A DNA stretch of 64,000 nucleotides from Sulfidibacter corallicola (GCF_017498545.1 NZ_CP071793.1:1984001-2048000); one strand, 5' to 3'. Shown: positions 9,643 through 20,695, counted from the stretch's first letter. Notes: generated from the letters alone by a model not told the origin. Translations and numbers: made by a program.

Positions 9643-9846
9643 TTACACGAGCAGATCCAGTATGCGGGATTCCGCTTCCAAGGCTTCTTTCAATTGAGAC
9701 ACTTGCACTTCAATTTGTTTTTGGGCCAAATCCTGCGCGGACACGACCTCCGGGAGAACGTGCCCCTCGGAAAGTCGCGTCGTTGCGACGTCGAGCCTGT
9801 ATTGCGCGGTGTGAAAACCACTGATGGCGCTGGAGATGGCGTCCAT
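9643..9846 (-). CDS. Small protein, flagellar-rod N-terminus-like, paralog 2
   Basis: A 67-residue protein starting MDAISSAISGFHTAQYRLDV. This N-terminal pattern (small helical segment, SGFxxAQxRLDV) resembles the first helix of flagellar rod/hook proteins such as FlgC and FlgE, but the NIAN motif and the rest of the domain are missing. The remainder is an amphipathic helix rich in Gln, Glu and Leu, ending ESRILDLLV. It is paralogous to the gene just upstream (same length, same start and a LDLLA/LDLLV end). AGGAA lies before the ATG. The two genes are 16 bases apart and share a terminator. Function unknown; no other flagellar gene is in the window. Confidence 0.75.
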   Translation of the reverse strand: MDAISSAISGFHTAQYRLDVATTRLSEGHVLPEVVSAQDLAQKQIEVQVSQLKEALEAESRILDLLV

Positions 9847-9862
9847 ATAACCGTTCCTGCGA

Positions 9863-10069
9863 TCAGGCCAGAAGATCCAGTGCGGTCTCCTCTACTTCCG
9901 ACAAGGCCTCGATCGTGACAATTTGAGCTTCGGCATTGCGTTGGGCAATCTTGCTGTTCACGATGACTTCTTCGTTCAAGTCGCCCTGAGCGAGCTGTTT
10001 GCTGGTTTCGTTCAAGGTTTGGGTGGCTCGGTGTAGACCGCCGAGTGCGGCGTTTATTCCTTCAATCAT
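9863..10069 (-). CDS. Small protein, flagellar-rod N-terminus-like, paralog 1
   Basis: A 68-residue protein, MIEGINAALGGLHRATQTLNE at the start, with the same plan as its downstream paralog: a rod-type first helix (xALxGLxxATQxLN) and a predicted second helix ending EETALDLLA. The ribosome binding site is excellent (AGGAGGGT directly before ATG). Just upstream is a short inverted repeat (GTCGGAC ... GTCCGAC, about 10079-10100) that could pair next to the ribosome binding site. Short FlgE/FlgC-like proteins without the rest of the domain are known in databases, but their role is not established. Confidence 0.75.
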   Translation of the reverse strand: MIEGINAALGGLHRATQTLNETSKQLAQGDLNEEVIVNSKIAQRNAEAQIVTIEALSEVEETALDLLA

Positions 10070-10566
10070 ACCCTCCTGGTCGGACAGAAATGGGTCCGAC
10101 TGAAGTCAGGTTGCCGGATTTTACCGGTTGTTACATAACCTTTACGTGGGTCCCGAGATGTTGGCACCGAGGGGGTTCCGGCGCTCGTCGCTTCCGTCGG
10201 GATGTTTGATCGTTTCCTCACCAAAACGGCACCTTTTCTGGCGGGATGTACCCCTCCGATACGAGAAAATCCAGGTGCGTTTTTCATGTCGAGATCCGGC
10301 GAGGCCTTCCGTCGCCGATTCATTCCTTTGTGGGAAGGGTTGCAAAGTCGTTGGTGGATCGAAGTTCTCGGTTGTCTTGGGCTCTGGTGACGGTCATAAT
10401 GAGGGCTGCATTCATCCGTGTTTGACGGATTGGTTTCAAAGATGAGTTTTGTGTGATCGTGGCAACGATTTTCCAACAATTTATGTGCCGGACACGCTTT
10501 TCTCGACCTTGGGTGAATGTCGTCGGTGGTTCTGCCGCGAAATTCCTGGAAATAGGTGCGCGGTTG
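10070..10566. other. Divergent intergenic region
   Basis: About 500 bases between the small-protein pair (minus) and the leader of the DUF4956 operon (plus). Short open frames here lack ribosome binding sites and look non-coding. A TTGACG at about 10422 is not followed by a convincing -10. Confidence 0.4.
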
Positions 10567-10668
10567 GCCTCGTAGAGGCTTGATTCACGCGAAGAGCCGG
10601 TGAGGGTTCCCGGGCTGCTTTCAGTGGTCTTGGGTTCGCGGTGGCGTGAATCCGATTTTGTTTTTTGG
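10567..10668 (+). promoter_or_regulatory. Structured 5' leader, candidate attenuator or riboswitch
   Basis: The leader begins with a small hairpin (GCCTC gta GAGGC, 10567-10579). Next comes a perfect 9-bp long-range stem, GATTCACGC (10582-10590) with GCGTGAATC (10644-10652), enclosing at least one inner hairpin (AGCC ... GGCT). The 3' strand of the long stem is followed by CGATTTTGTTTTTTGG, a T-rich run like a rho-independent terminator tail, and the ATG of the first operon gene is 16 bases further on. I do not recognise any known riboswitch consensus. A terminator/antiterminator switch is inferred, not shown. Confidence 0.45.
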
Positions 10669-10684
10669 ATTGTCGGAGATATTT

Positions 10685-11386
10685 ATGGATATTCTCAATC
10701 AACTCAACGAAGGTGCGCTTCAAGACCTGAAATTGGTTCCCACCCTGATTAACTTGGCGCTTGTCCTGTTGCTGGGGCAAATTTTGGCGTGGCACTACCT
10801 TAAGTATTCTCAGGTGCTTTCGAACAAGCGTAAATTCGCGCGGTTGTTTGTCTTCATCGCGGCGACGACCATGATGGTGATTTCGGTGGTGAAAACGTCA
10901 CTGGCACTTTCGTTGGGATTGGTGGGTGCCTTGTCGATCATCCGTTTTCGCACCCCGATCAAGGAGCCGGAGGACCTTTCCTACCTGTTTTTGGCGCTTG
11001 CCACCGGGATCGGGATCGGTGCCGATCAGCGTCTGGCCACATTGGTGATGTTCGCCGGCATTCTGTTGACCTTGACCCTCCTGAATGTCTTTCGAGGCGG
11101 AAACGATCAGGCACCGCGGGTTTACGCCAACGTAACCACCCCTCTTTCGGGGGAGGAAGCCGGGGAGCGATGTTCGGAAAAGGGATTGGCCACGCTCCTG
11201 GCTCAAGTCAATGAAGGCAGTGTCAAGGCCGATTTGCGACGGGTCGACAGTCAGGATGGGGTCTTGAACGCCACCTTGGTTCTCGATTTGAAAGATCCCG
11301 CCGAAATCGGTCGGATTGTCGGGCGGATTCAGCGCGTGTTTCCCGCCGCCGCGGTCAGTGTCGTCGAGGGCGCCAGTCTCGACTGA
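10685..11386 (+). CDS. DUF4956 family membrane protein
   Basis: A 233-residue integral membrane protein. Hydrophobic segments at about residues 20-42, 56-100 (two helices) and 120-150 surround the DUF4956 hallmark GLVGALSIIRFRTPIKEPED and the following YLFLALATGIGIG; the last 70 residues are soluble. The start at 10685 has GGAG at suitable spacing, whereas an earlier in-frame start at 10646 lies inside the leader stem. DUF4956 proteins are repeatedly found beside VTC-type polyphosphate polymerases and CotH proteins, as here, so it may be the membrane partner of that machinery. Its biochemical role is not established. It is the first gene of the operon, 23 bases before the CotH gene. Confidence 0.88.
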   Translation: MDILNQLNEGALQDLKLVPTLINLALVLLLGQILAWHYLKYSQVLSNKRKFARLFVFIAATTMMVISVVKTSLALSLGLVGALSIIRFRTPIKEPEDLSYLFLALATGIGIGADQRLATLVMFAGILLTLTLLNVFRGGNDQAPRVYANVTTPLSGEEAGERCSEKGLATLLAQVNEGSVKADLRRVDSQDGVLNATLVLDLKDPAEIGRIVGRIQRVFPAAAVSVVEGASLD

Positions 11387-11409
11387 GCACGGATGAGAGA
11401 GGATGCGGA

Positions 11410-14253
11410 ATGAAGCTATTTGACCGTCTCGCGCGGAAGGAATCGCCGTGGATGGGTTTGCTGTTGTTGACGTTGGGTCTCGTGACCGGTTGTCTGTTGG
11501 GGCCCAAGTTGACCGAGTTGCGGGACCGTTTGGGAACCACGGCGCCTCGAGAGGCCGAGGATCGGCCGATTGAGTTGGACGCTCAGTTCAGAAATCCGAA
11601 ATCCTTGGCGGAAAACGGGGATGGTGCACCGTCCGCGCCGCCTGCGCCCGCCGAAAATAAGTTGCCTACCTTGGCCGTCGAGATTCCCGTCGAGGGGGCG
11701 CAACGCCTCCAGGATGTGCGAAATCAGGCACTTCAGCGCGGGCTGATCGTTCAGGGCGAGGAAGACACGGTCGGCGTGAGCCTGACTGTCGAAGATCGAC
11801 CCTTCGAAGCCGATTTGCGCATCAAGGGCGACTGGACCGATCACGTGAATTCCGACAAGTGGTCGTTTCGCATTGGGTTGCGGGACGGCAAGTGGCGTGG
11901 GATGCGGGTTTTCTCGGTGCAGCATCCGTTGACGCGCGGGTACCTGTGGGAGTGGGTCGTTCACGAGGCCGCACGTCGCGAAGGGATCTTGGCGCCGCGT
12001 TCGATGTTCGTGAATCTGGTCGTCAACGGCAACGAAATGGGTATCTATTTTCTCGAAGAGCACTTCAGCAAGGAACTGCTCGAGAGCCAAGGGCGCCGGG
12101 AAGGTCCGATCGTGCTTTTCAACGAGGCATCCTTTTGGGCCACGTACTTGCGCTTCCACATCGGTGCCTTGGGGTTTCACCCAAAAGTGCCCTTGGCCAT
12201 TCAGCCCGCATTGAGTCCCGAATCCGCCGAAATTCGGGCTTATGGTGCCAAGCGCTTTTCGAGCAGCGAAGCGCTCAACCGCAATTACATCGGATCGCTG
12301 GAGAAGTTGGGGCAATTGCAACAACTCCTGGTCGGTGCCGAGACCAATCGCGACCGTTTACAACGTCTCCAAGCGCTGCAAACGCTCAAAGGTGCGACAG
12401 TCGAGGACCTGATCGATGTCGAAACCTGGTCGAGGGCCCATGCCCTCGCGTCCCTGTTCCAGATATGGCATGGACTCGTTTGGCACAATCTGCGGATGTA
12501 CGGCAATCCCGTCAAGGACCGGCTCGAACCGGTGCTGTACGACAACATGGCCCATGTCCTGCGCCCCAGTGACAAGAATCCGATCCCTCTTCGTACCGAC
12601 AACCCCATCGTCTACGAGCTCAATCGCTCGCCGCGCTATTACAGTGGCGTGTTCTCCCATTTGGGTCGCATGTGCGAGCCCGGCTATCTGGAAGGCCTGT
12701 TCGAGGATTTGGCCCCGCAGTGGCAGATATACGAGGATGCGCTGGTTGCGGAGTTCCAGCTCGGGCCCGAATACCGCATGGATGCCATGAAGCAGCGTCT
12801 GCGCGTCCAGCAAGCGTATCTTGTCGACGTGATACGGCCTGGAGATGCAGCGAACTTTTCCGCTTCCGCGCTCTACCGCGACGGCGCGGACACCCCCTTG
12901 GAGGCGACACTGCAAGTGGATGCCTGGACGACGACCCAAATTCCGGTCGTCATCGAGGGTTTCGAGTTCCCGAACGGCGTCTTTGTCTCCGCCCGGAATT
13001 GCCTGGTTTCGGATGAGGCCAACGGCGCCACCATTCTGGAAAGCGGCGGCGTGTTACTGGCGCCGCGACGGCGGGCGCGCTTCACCTGGGGCGCCGATCA
13101 GCGGTTGACCAACCTCGAGAACGTGCGTCAGGTCAAGAGTGCGATCCGGGCCCATGCGCAAATGGGACAGAAACACGGACCGCAGCGCGTTTTCGTTCGA
13201 TTTCGCTCCTGTGCGGTAGAAACGGCGACAAACCAACTATTGGACTTTCGACCGGCGCGTGCATCCTGGCTCGAAGAGCAGGGGAGGCCTCGGTTGCCCA
13301 TCCTGTCCGAGGCCCTGGAGCGGCACCCGTTTCTCAATTACGATCCCGTCGCCGATCGTTTGTGGATTTTGCCGGGGACTTGGGACGTGGACGGAGATCT
13401 CCTGATACCCGAGGGGTTTCCGTTGCATGCCGGCCCTGGCGTGACGTTGCGTTTCGATCCCGGTGCAATCCTTTTCAGCCGCACCGCCTTGAAATTTCAC
13501 GGACAGTCCGGGAAACCGGTCGTCCTGGAGCCAAAGGCGGGACATGACCGGTGGCGTGGTCTGCTGGTTCTGGAGACGAAGGGACGTTCCCAGTGGCGGC
13601 ATGTGATCGTGCGAAACACCGACAGCCTGGCCCGGCGCGGCTGGGTCACGACCGGCGGCATCACCTTCTATCACGCTGCGGTGACCATGCAGGACTGCCA
13701 CATCGACGGAACTCTCGCCGAAGACGGCACCAACCTGTTCGGGACCGAATTCCTGCTGGAACGGGTCACCTTCAGTGGTTGTGCCTCGGACAGCCTCGAC
13801 GGCGACTTCGTGGTAGGGGACATCCGGGATTGCGTGTTTCGCGACGGCCTTGCCGACGGGGTCGACTTCAGCGGGAGTCAGGTGACGGTCACCGGCTGTC
13901 GCTTTCTGGATTTGGGTGACAAGGCGTTGTCGATCGGCGAACGGACTCGTTGTGTGGTGCGCGATTGCGTGGCCGAACGGGTTTCGATCGGCTTGGCTTC
14001 CAAAGACGATTCGGATACGACCGTCGAGGGCTTCGAGGTTCGATCGGCCAGGAATTTCGCGTTCGCGTTGTACATCAAAAAGCCCGAATACGGGGTCAGC
14101 CGCGTCGAGGCGAAAGATATCAAAATCGGAGCGGTGGGTCGCAAACCCTTCTTGGTTCAGGATGGTTGTCGGCTTACGGTCAACGGGCGACCCATGGACA
14201 CCGAGGCCGTCGACGTGGGGCGGATGTACCGCGACAAGATATTGGGCAATTGA
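11410..14253 (+). CDS. CotH kinase-family protein fused to a right-handed beta-helix
   Basis: A 947-residue exported protein. The N-terminus has a hydrophobic segment ending LVTGC at residue 28, readable as a lipobox or as a membrane anchor. A Pro/Ala-rich linker (about 50-95) precedes a CotH domain (about 95-500) with FEADLRIKGDWTDHVNSDKW and VNGNEMGIYFLEEHFSKELL; the CotH fold is an atypical secreted kinase that phosphorylates proteins in Bacillus. Residues about 650-930 contain repeated short strands (TGGITFYHAAVTMQDCHIDG, ADGVDFSGSQVTVTGCRFLD and similar) typical of a parallel beta-helix that binds carbohydrate. The gene lies between DUF4956 and VTC genes. Substrate unknown; a cell-surface or matrix target is inferred from export and the beta-helix. 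Confidence 0.85.
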   Translation: MKLFDRLARKESPWMGLLLLTLGLVTGCLLGPKLTELRDRLGTTAPREAEDRPIELDAQFRNPKSLAENGDGAPSAPPAPAENKLPTLAVEIPVEGAQRLQDVRNQALQRGLIVQGEEDTVGVSLTVEDRPFEADLRIKGDWTDHVNSDKWSFRIGLRDGKWRGMRVFSVQHPLTRGYLWEWVVHEAARREGILAPRSMFVNLVVNGNEMGIYFLEEHFSKELLESQGRREGPIVLFNEASFWATYLRFHIGALGFHPKVPLAIQPALSPESAEIRAYGAKRFSSSEALNRNYIGSLEKLGQLQQLLVGAETNRDRLQRLQALQTLKGATVEDLIDVETWSRAHALASLFQIWHGLVWHNLRMYGNPVKDRLEPVLYDNMAHVLRPSDKNPIPLRTDNPIVYELNRSPRYYSGVFSHLGRMCEPGYLEGLFEDLAPQWQIYEDALVAEFQLGPEYRMDAMKQRLRVQQAYLVDVIRPGDAANFSASALYRDGADTPLEATLQVDAWTTTQIPVVIEGFEFPNGVFVSARNCLVSDEANGATILESGGVLLAPRRRARFTWGADQRLTNLENVRQVKSAIRAHAQMGQKHGPQRVFVRFRSCAVETATNQLLDFRPARASWLEEQGRPRLPILSEALERHPFLNYDPVADRLWILPGTWDVDGDLLIPEGFPLHAGPGVTLRFDPGAILFSRTALKFHGQSGKPVVLEPKAGHDRWRGLLVLETKGRSQWRHVIVRNTDSLARRGWVTTGGITFYHAAVTMQDCHIDGTLAEDGTNLFGTEFLLERVTFSGCASDSLDGDFVVGDIRDCVFRDGLADGVDFSGSQVTVTGCRFLDLGDKALSIGERTRCVVRDCVAERVSIGLASKDDSDTTVEGFEVRSARNFAFALYIKKPEYGVSRVEAKDIKIGAVGRKPFLVQDGCRLTVNGRPMDTEAVDVGRMYRDKILGN

Positions 14254-14276
14254 TTCGTGTCCAGGGAGTGTAAGTG

Positions 14277-15026
14277 ATGCAAATGAAGGCGTTGAGTCCG
14301 GTCGAGACAGAAGCCGGCAGCGGCGGGGACGGTGGCGGACTGCGGCACGAATTGAAGCTCGTGTCCCAGGAGATGGCTTATCCGCGCGTGTATCGACTCC
14401 TGATGAACGATTCGATCGGTTTGCGAACGCTGCACCCCGAACGCCGGGTTCAAAGTGTGTATCTGGACACGCCCGAATGCCGAGCCTTTCAGGACAACCT
14501 GTCCGGAATCAGCCACCGGGAAAAAGTACGGTTTCGTTGGTACGGTAGTGAGGTAGACCGCGTGGCCGGCCGGCTAGAGTGCAAAATTCGCGAAAACAAA
14601 TACGGTTGGAAGCAAGTGAAAAAGCTGACGATCGAGCGCGAGATTCGCGGCGTCGATCGGGTGAGCTTCGTGCGTAAGCTGGGTGAGGATGCCGGGCTCG
14701 ATTGGCAGATACGACTGCAAGGGCTGCAACCGGCGCAGTGGATTGCCTATGACCGTCAATATCTGGGAAGTGCCGACGGGAAATTGCGGATCACCCTGGA
14801 TCGCGGCCTCAGGGTATGGGATCAGCGCATGCGATTTGCGCTCGACAACCGTTTTCCGACTCCGGTCCCGCGCATGCTGATCATGGAAGTGAAGTGCGCG
14901 GCCATCCACTACGAAGCGGCTCAACGACTGGTCAATCGATTGCCGATGATGGTTGGCAAATGTTCGAAATACGTCCTGGCTTCGGAACCGGCGGAGGGTC
15001 CCGAGGTCCAGCTCCTATACACGTGA
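14277..15026 (+). CDS. VTC-domain polyphosphate polymerase
   Basis: A 249-residue protein related to the catalytic domain of yeast Vtc4, which makes polyphosphate from ATP inside a basic tunnel. Matching features are LRHELKLVSQ near the N-terminus, QSVYLDTPECRAFQDN, REKVRFRWYG, LECKIRENKYGWKQVKK, WIAYDRQYL and the acidic metal-binding end MEVKC. GGGAG lies 8 bases before the ATG at 14277; a GTG three bases upstream is less likely. No membrane segment is present, so it is cytosolic and may dock on the DUF4956 protein. Known activity applies to characterised VTC members; polyphosphate synthesis by this one is inferred. Confidence 0.85.
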   Translation: MQMKALSPVETEAGSGGDGGGLRHELKLVSQEMAYPRVYRLLMNDSIGLRTLHPERRVQSVYLDTPECRAFQDNLSGISHREKVRFRWYGSEVDRVAGRLECKIRENKYGWKQVKKLTIEREIRGVDRVSFVRKLGEDAGLDWQIRLQGLQPAQWIAYDRQYLGSADGKLRITLDRGLRVWDQRMRFALDNRFPTPVPRMLIMEVKCAAIHYEAAQRLVNRLPMMVGKCSKYVLASEPAEGPEVQLLYT

Positions 15027-15195
15027 TCGGGAGAGCCTGGTGGGGTGTGGGTCCAGTGCTCGGATGTGGCGCGATGCGAAAGGGCCTCGTGTTCGAGCGA
15101 TGGGGCTTCGGTCTCCATGCCCCAACTTGAATGAGGGAAATGAAAATGTACTTGGAACCATTGCTTTTTGATCTGAGAGCCTGGAGAAAAACCTG

Positions 15196-15867
15196 ATGCG
15201 GCTGGCTCTGATTGTAGGGGTTTTTCTTTTTTGCCTGACGGCCTTGCTGTATGTGCCCCAACGGTCCACCGGGGTATCCGTGCGCCGTCTCTCGCTTGCC
15301 GTGTTGGGGGCGGCGGGTTCTACACCCGATCGGTCTTCTCCGCTCGCACAGCGTTTCGGTATCGATTCAGGCGCCGTGATCGACGATTTGGTCCTCCGGT
15401 CGAAAAACGGACGGCCAGGCTGGTGCGCCGTTTTGCTGGATCCCGAGGGTGAGGTCGTTCATCAAGTGGAGGTGCCCTGGGCCGAGCAGTCACAACATGT
15501 GGCGCCTCTGCTCCAGCGTCTCGAATTTACCGAAGCGGGGTCTCTGCTCCTGGTGTTTCGAGTCGGAGGTGACCTCGTAAACGGGGAAGCGCCACCTGCC
15601 GGGGAAGAGTCGGCTGAAGCGGGATCGGCTGAGTTGGCCGGGACAGTGGGGGCCCAGGCGTGGCCATCACAGAGCGATGGAGAGCGTGGCTGGGCGCTTA
15701 TTTCGATGAAGACCCCATCGGGGTGGCGTGCCGTTGCGGAAGCCACGAATCGGGGAGGTGTCGCGGAACTGAGCATAGGCTTGCCCCTGCCCATTGATCC
15801 CGATCTCCCATTGGTGACCGAGCGCGTGTTTCTCGATTCGGCCGGGGATTCCACGACTTCCCCTTGA
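15196..15867 (+). CDS. Hypothetical membrane-anchored protein, fourth gene of CotH/VTC operon
   Basis: A 223-residue protein with one N-terminal hydrophobic segment (RLALIVGVFLFCLTALLYV) and no obvious lipobox, so it is probably an inner-membrane-anchored periplasmic protein. The rest is a predicted beta-rich domain (WCAVLLDPEGEVVHQVEVPW and RGWALISMKTPSGWRAVAEA) interrupted by an acidic Ala/Glu-rich stretch near residues 133-155. No family is recognised. GGAG precedes the ATG. It is separated from the VTC gene by about 170 bases in the same direction without a clear terminator, so co-transcription is likely but not certain. Confidence 0.65.
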   Translation: MRLALIVGVFLFCLTALLYVPQRSTGVSVRRLSLAVLGAAGSTPDRSSPLAQRFGIDSGAVIDDLVLRSKNGRPGWCAVLLDPEGEVVHQVEVPWAEQSQHVAPLLQRLEFTEAGSLLLVFRVGGDLVNGEAPPAGEESAEAGSAELAGTVGAQAWPSQSDGERGWALISMKTPSGWRAVAEATNRGGVAELSIGLPLPIDPDLPLVTERVFLDSAGDSTTSP

Positions 15868-16322
15868 CCTCGCTCATGATCCCTTGTCTCAATCATCGGA
15901 TGCGAGTTCCCAAGCAGGTATTTTGTCTTGATGCGTCATTCCTCGGCAAGGCGACCGCCAGTGGACGTCGGCGTCAGTGTCGGTGTTCGATCAGATTTTT
16001 ATATTTATTTGAAATGGAACGGTTTACGGATTTTCTGGTTCAAGAGTGGATCGATTTTTCCCCTTGCCGCGAGTGTCGATTCGAGCCGTTCGACGGGGTT
16101 CCGAGCAGCAGCTTTGCCTTTTTACCCTGCTTGTTACGCTTCCCCATTTCCCGTGCTTTCGCTAGAATAGGCCCGCATCTAATAGACTTGAAATTTTTGA
16201 CATCGAGAGAGGGGGCGCCCCTCCTTTCTATTTTGGGAATCTCCTCTTCGGTTGAGTTTTAGCACTTCGCCCCAGGCTCGATTCATCCGGTGTTCGGAGA
16301 CCTCTATCTATCGGGAGGCTTC
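15868..16322 (+). other. Gene-free region upstream of the glycogen operon
   Basis: This 455-base gap must hold the glgB promoter. Candidate elements are TAGAAT near 16160 and TTGACA near 16197, but neither has a partner at correct spacing. A GGGGCGCCCC palindrome with flanking pairs near 16211-16225, followed by a T-rich tract, could attenuate transcription. No gene is visible. Confidence 0.4.
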
Positions 16323-18542
16323 ATGGTTGATGTGACATTTCAGGAAGCGGTTCGTACCGTTGTCGATGGGAGTCACAGCGATCCATTTTCCATTTTGGGT
16401 ATGCATCGGAACCCGGAGACCGAAACGATGGAGGTACGGGCGTTCGTGCCCGGTGCCACGGCGGTGACCGTGGTCGATGCCAGGGAGCCCGAATTGGAAT
16501 ATGCGCTTCAGCGCTACGATTTGGATGGCTTTTTTTGTGGTCCCATGGCCGATCGAAAGGAATCGTTTCCCTACAGATTGAAAATCAGCGATCCCTACTC
16601 GGAGGAGCCGCGCGTCGAGGAAGATCCCTACCGTTTTCCGTCGCTTCTCGGGGAAATGGACCTTCACCTGTTGGGTGAGGGCCAACATTGGCGAAGTTAC
16701 GAAAAAATGGGAGCTCACCCGCGAGTTTGCGAGGGTGTCTCCGGCGTGTCCTTTCTGGTTTGGGCACCCAATGCGTTACGGGTCTCCGTGGTCGGCGATT
16801 TCAATCACTGGGACGGGCGTGCCCACGTCATGCGCCTCTGGCACGACAACGGATTGTGGGAGATGTTCATCCCCGGGCTCAAAGAGGGCGATGCCTACAT
16901 GTTCGAAATCAAACATCGCGATGGGTATCTCCTGCCACTCAAAGCGGATCCCTATGCCTTTCGCGCACAGTTACCGCCCAATACCGCTTCCATCGTCTCC
17001 CGTGTCGATCGTTTCCACTGGTCCGACGAAACCTGGATGGCCGAACGGGGAGAGAAGCAACGCATCGATTCGCCGCTTTCCATTTACGAGGTCCATTTGG
17101 GCGCATGGAAGCGCGTTCCCGAAGAGCACGACCGGTTCTTGACCTATTTGGAGCTGGCCGAGCAATTGATTCCCTATGTCGTGGACATGGGGTTCACCCA
17201 CATGGAGCTGATGCCGATCAGCGAGTTCCCGTTTTACGGTTCCTGGGGATATCAGCCCATCGGGTTGTTCGCGACCACCAGTCGTTATGGCACGCCCGAG
17301 CAGTTTCAGCACTTCGTCAACGCCTGCCATCAGGCGGGTTTGGGTGTCATCCTGGATTGGGTGCCGGGTCACTTTCCGAGCGATGGCCACGGCCTGGGCA
17401 ATTTCGATGGCACCTGCCTCTACGAACACGAGGACCCTCGCAAGGGATTCCACCCCGAGTGGAATACGCTCATCTACAACTATGGCCGGAACGAGGTCTC
17501 CAACTTCCTGATCAACAACGCGCTTTTTTGGTGTGAACGATTCCACATCGATGGGTTGCGGGTCGATGCGGTAGCCTCGATGCTCTACCTGAACTACGCG
17601 CGGGAAGACGGCGAATGGGTGCCCAACGAGTACGGCGAGAACAAGAACCTCGACGCGGTGGCCTTTCTGCGGCGTTTCAACGAGGTGCTTCACGAACGAT
17701 TCCCCGGAGTCATGACGCTGGCCGAGGAATCGACGGCCTGGCCGGGCGTATCGCGGCCCGTATCCCAGGGAGGGTTGGGGTTCGACTTCAAATGGAACCT
17801 GGGCTGGATGCACGACACCTTGACCTACATGAAGCACGATCCCATTTACCGCAAGTACCATCACGACAAGATGAGCTTCGGGATGATGTACGCCTTTTCC
17901 GAGAATTTCGTGCTCTCCTTGAGCCACGACGAGGTCGTGCACTTGAAGGGCTCGCTGCTTGCGCGCATGCCGGGCGATACCTGGCAGCAATTTGCCAACC
18001 TGCGCGCCTACTACGGCCACATGTGGACCTTTCCCGGCAAGAAGCTCCTCTTCATGGGTGGCGAGATCGCCCAAGGTCGCGAATGGAATCACGATGCCAG
18101 TCTCGATTGGCACCTCCTGGAAATCGATTGGCATCAGGGCATTCAGGCGCTGATTCGCGACCTCAACCGGCTCTATAAGGAAATGCCGGCCTTGCACCAA
18201 CTCGATTGCGAACCGGGAGGGTTTGGCTGGGTCAAGGTCGACAATCGCGAAGAATCGATTTTCGCCTACTTGCGTCATGGGCTACACGATGCCCCGCCGG
18301 TCCTGGTCGTGTCCAACTTTACGCCCGTCCCCCGCGAGGACTGGCGTTTCGGCGTTCCCGAGCCGGGCTTTTATGCGGAACGGCTCAACACCGATTGGGA
18401 GCGATACGGCGGCGGCAACATCGGCAACGGCGAGGGCGTCGACGCCGAGGAGCGCGAGTGGGACGCCCAACCTCATTCGATCGTCATGACCGTGCCGCCG
18501 CTCAGTACCCTGATTCTCGAATTGAAGCGGCACTGGGACTAA
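16323..18542 (+). CDS. glgB: 1,4-alpha-glucan branching enzyme
   Basis: A 739-residue GH13 branching enzyme that cuts alpha-1,4 chains and rejoins them as alpha-1,6 branches in glycogen. It has the double N-terminal CBM48-type module seen in long GlgB proteins (GVSFLVWAPNALRVSVVGDFN near residues 150-165) followed by the catalytic barrel. The catalytic triad is in place: nucleophile Asp415 in GLRVDAV, acid Glu468 in LAEEST and Asp536 in LSHDEVVH, offset by ten from the E. coli enzyme. The start at 16323 has GGGAGG 5 bases upstream. It opens the glgB-glgX-malQ operon; no glgA or glgC is in the window. Confidence 0.97.
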   Translation: MVDVTFQEAVRTVVDGSHSDPFSILGMHRNPETETMEVRAFVPGATAVTVVDAREPELEYALQRYDLDGFFCGPMADRKESFPYRLKISDPYSEEPRVEEDPYRFPSLLGEMDLHLLGEGQHWRSYEKMGAHPRVCEGVSGVSFLVWAPNALRVSVVGDFNHWDGRAHVMRLWHDNGLWEMFIPGLKEGDAYMFEIKHRDGYLLPLKADPYAFRAQLPPNTASIVSRVDRFHWSDETWMAERGEKQRIDSPLSIYEVHLGAWKRVPEEHDRFLTYLELAEQLIPYVVDMGFTHMELMPISEFPFYGSWGYQPIGLFATTSRYGTPEQFQHFVNACHQAGLGVILDWVPGHFPSDGHGLGNFDGTCLYEHEDPRKGFHPEWNTLIYNYGRNEVSNFLINNALFWCERFHIDGLRVDAVASMLYLNYAREDGEWVPNEYGENKNLDAVAFLRRFNEVLHERFPGVMTLAEESTAWPGVSRPVSQGGLGFDFKWNLGWMHDTLTYMKHDPIYRKYHHDKMSFGMMYAFSENFVLSLSHDEVVHLKGSLLARMPGDTWQQFANLRAYYGHMWTFPGKKLLFMGGEIAQGREWNHDASLDWHLLEIDWHQGIQALIRDLNRLYKEMPALHQLDCEPGGFGWVKVDNREESIFAYLRHGLHDAPPVLVVSNFTPVPREDWRFGVPEPGFYAERLNTDWERYGGGNIGNGEGVDAEEREWDAQPHSIVMTVPPLSTLILELKRHWD

Positions 18543-18553
18543 GGTAGGCCCTC

Positions 18554-20695
<2,142 letters not shown>

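Noticed and set aside
10567..10668. c-di-GMP (GEMM) or cobalamin riboswitch identity for the leader
   Set aside because: Neither the GEMM core nor the B12 box can be found; only a generic closed-stem architecture is visible, so it is listed as an unidentified leader.
16971..18278. 435-codon minus-strand frame opposite glgB
   Set aside because: Shadow of the branching enzyme; no ribosome binding site and no family resemblance.
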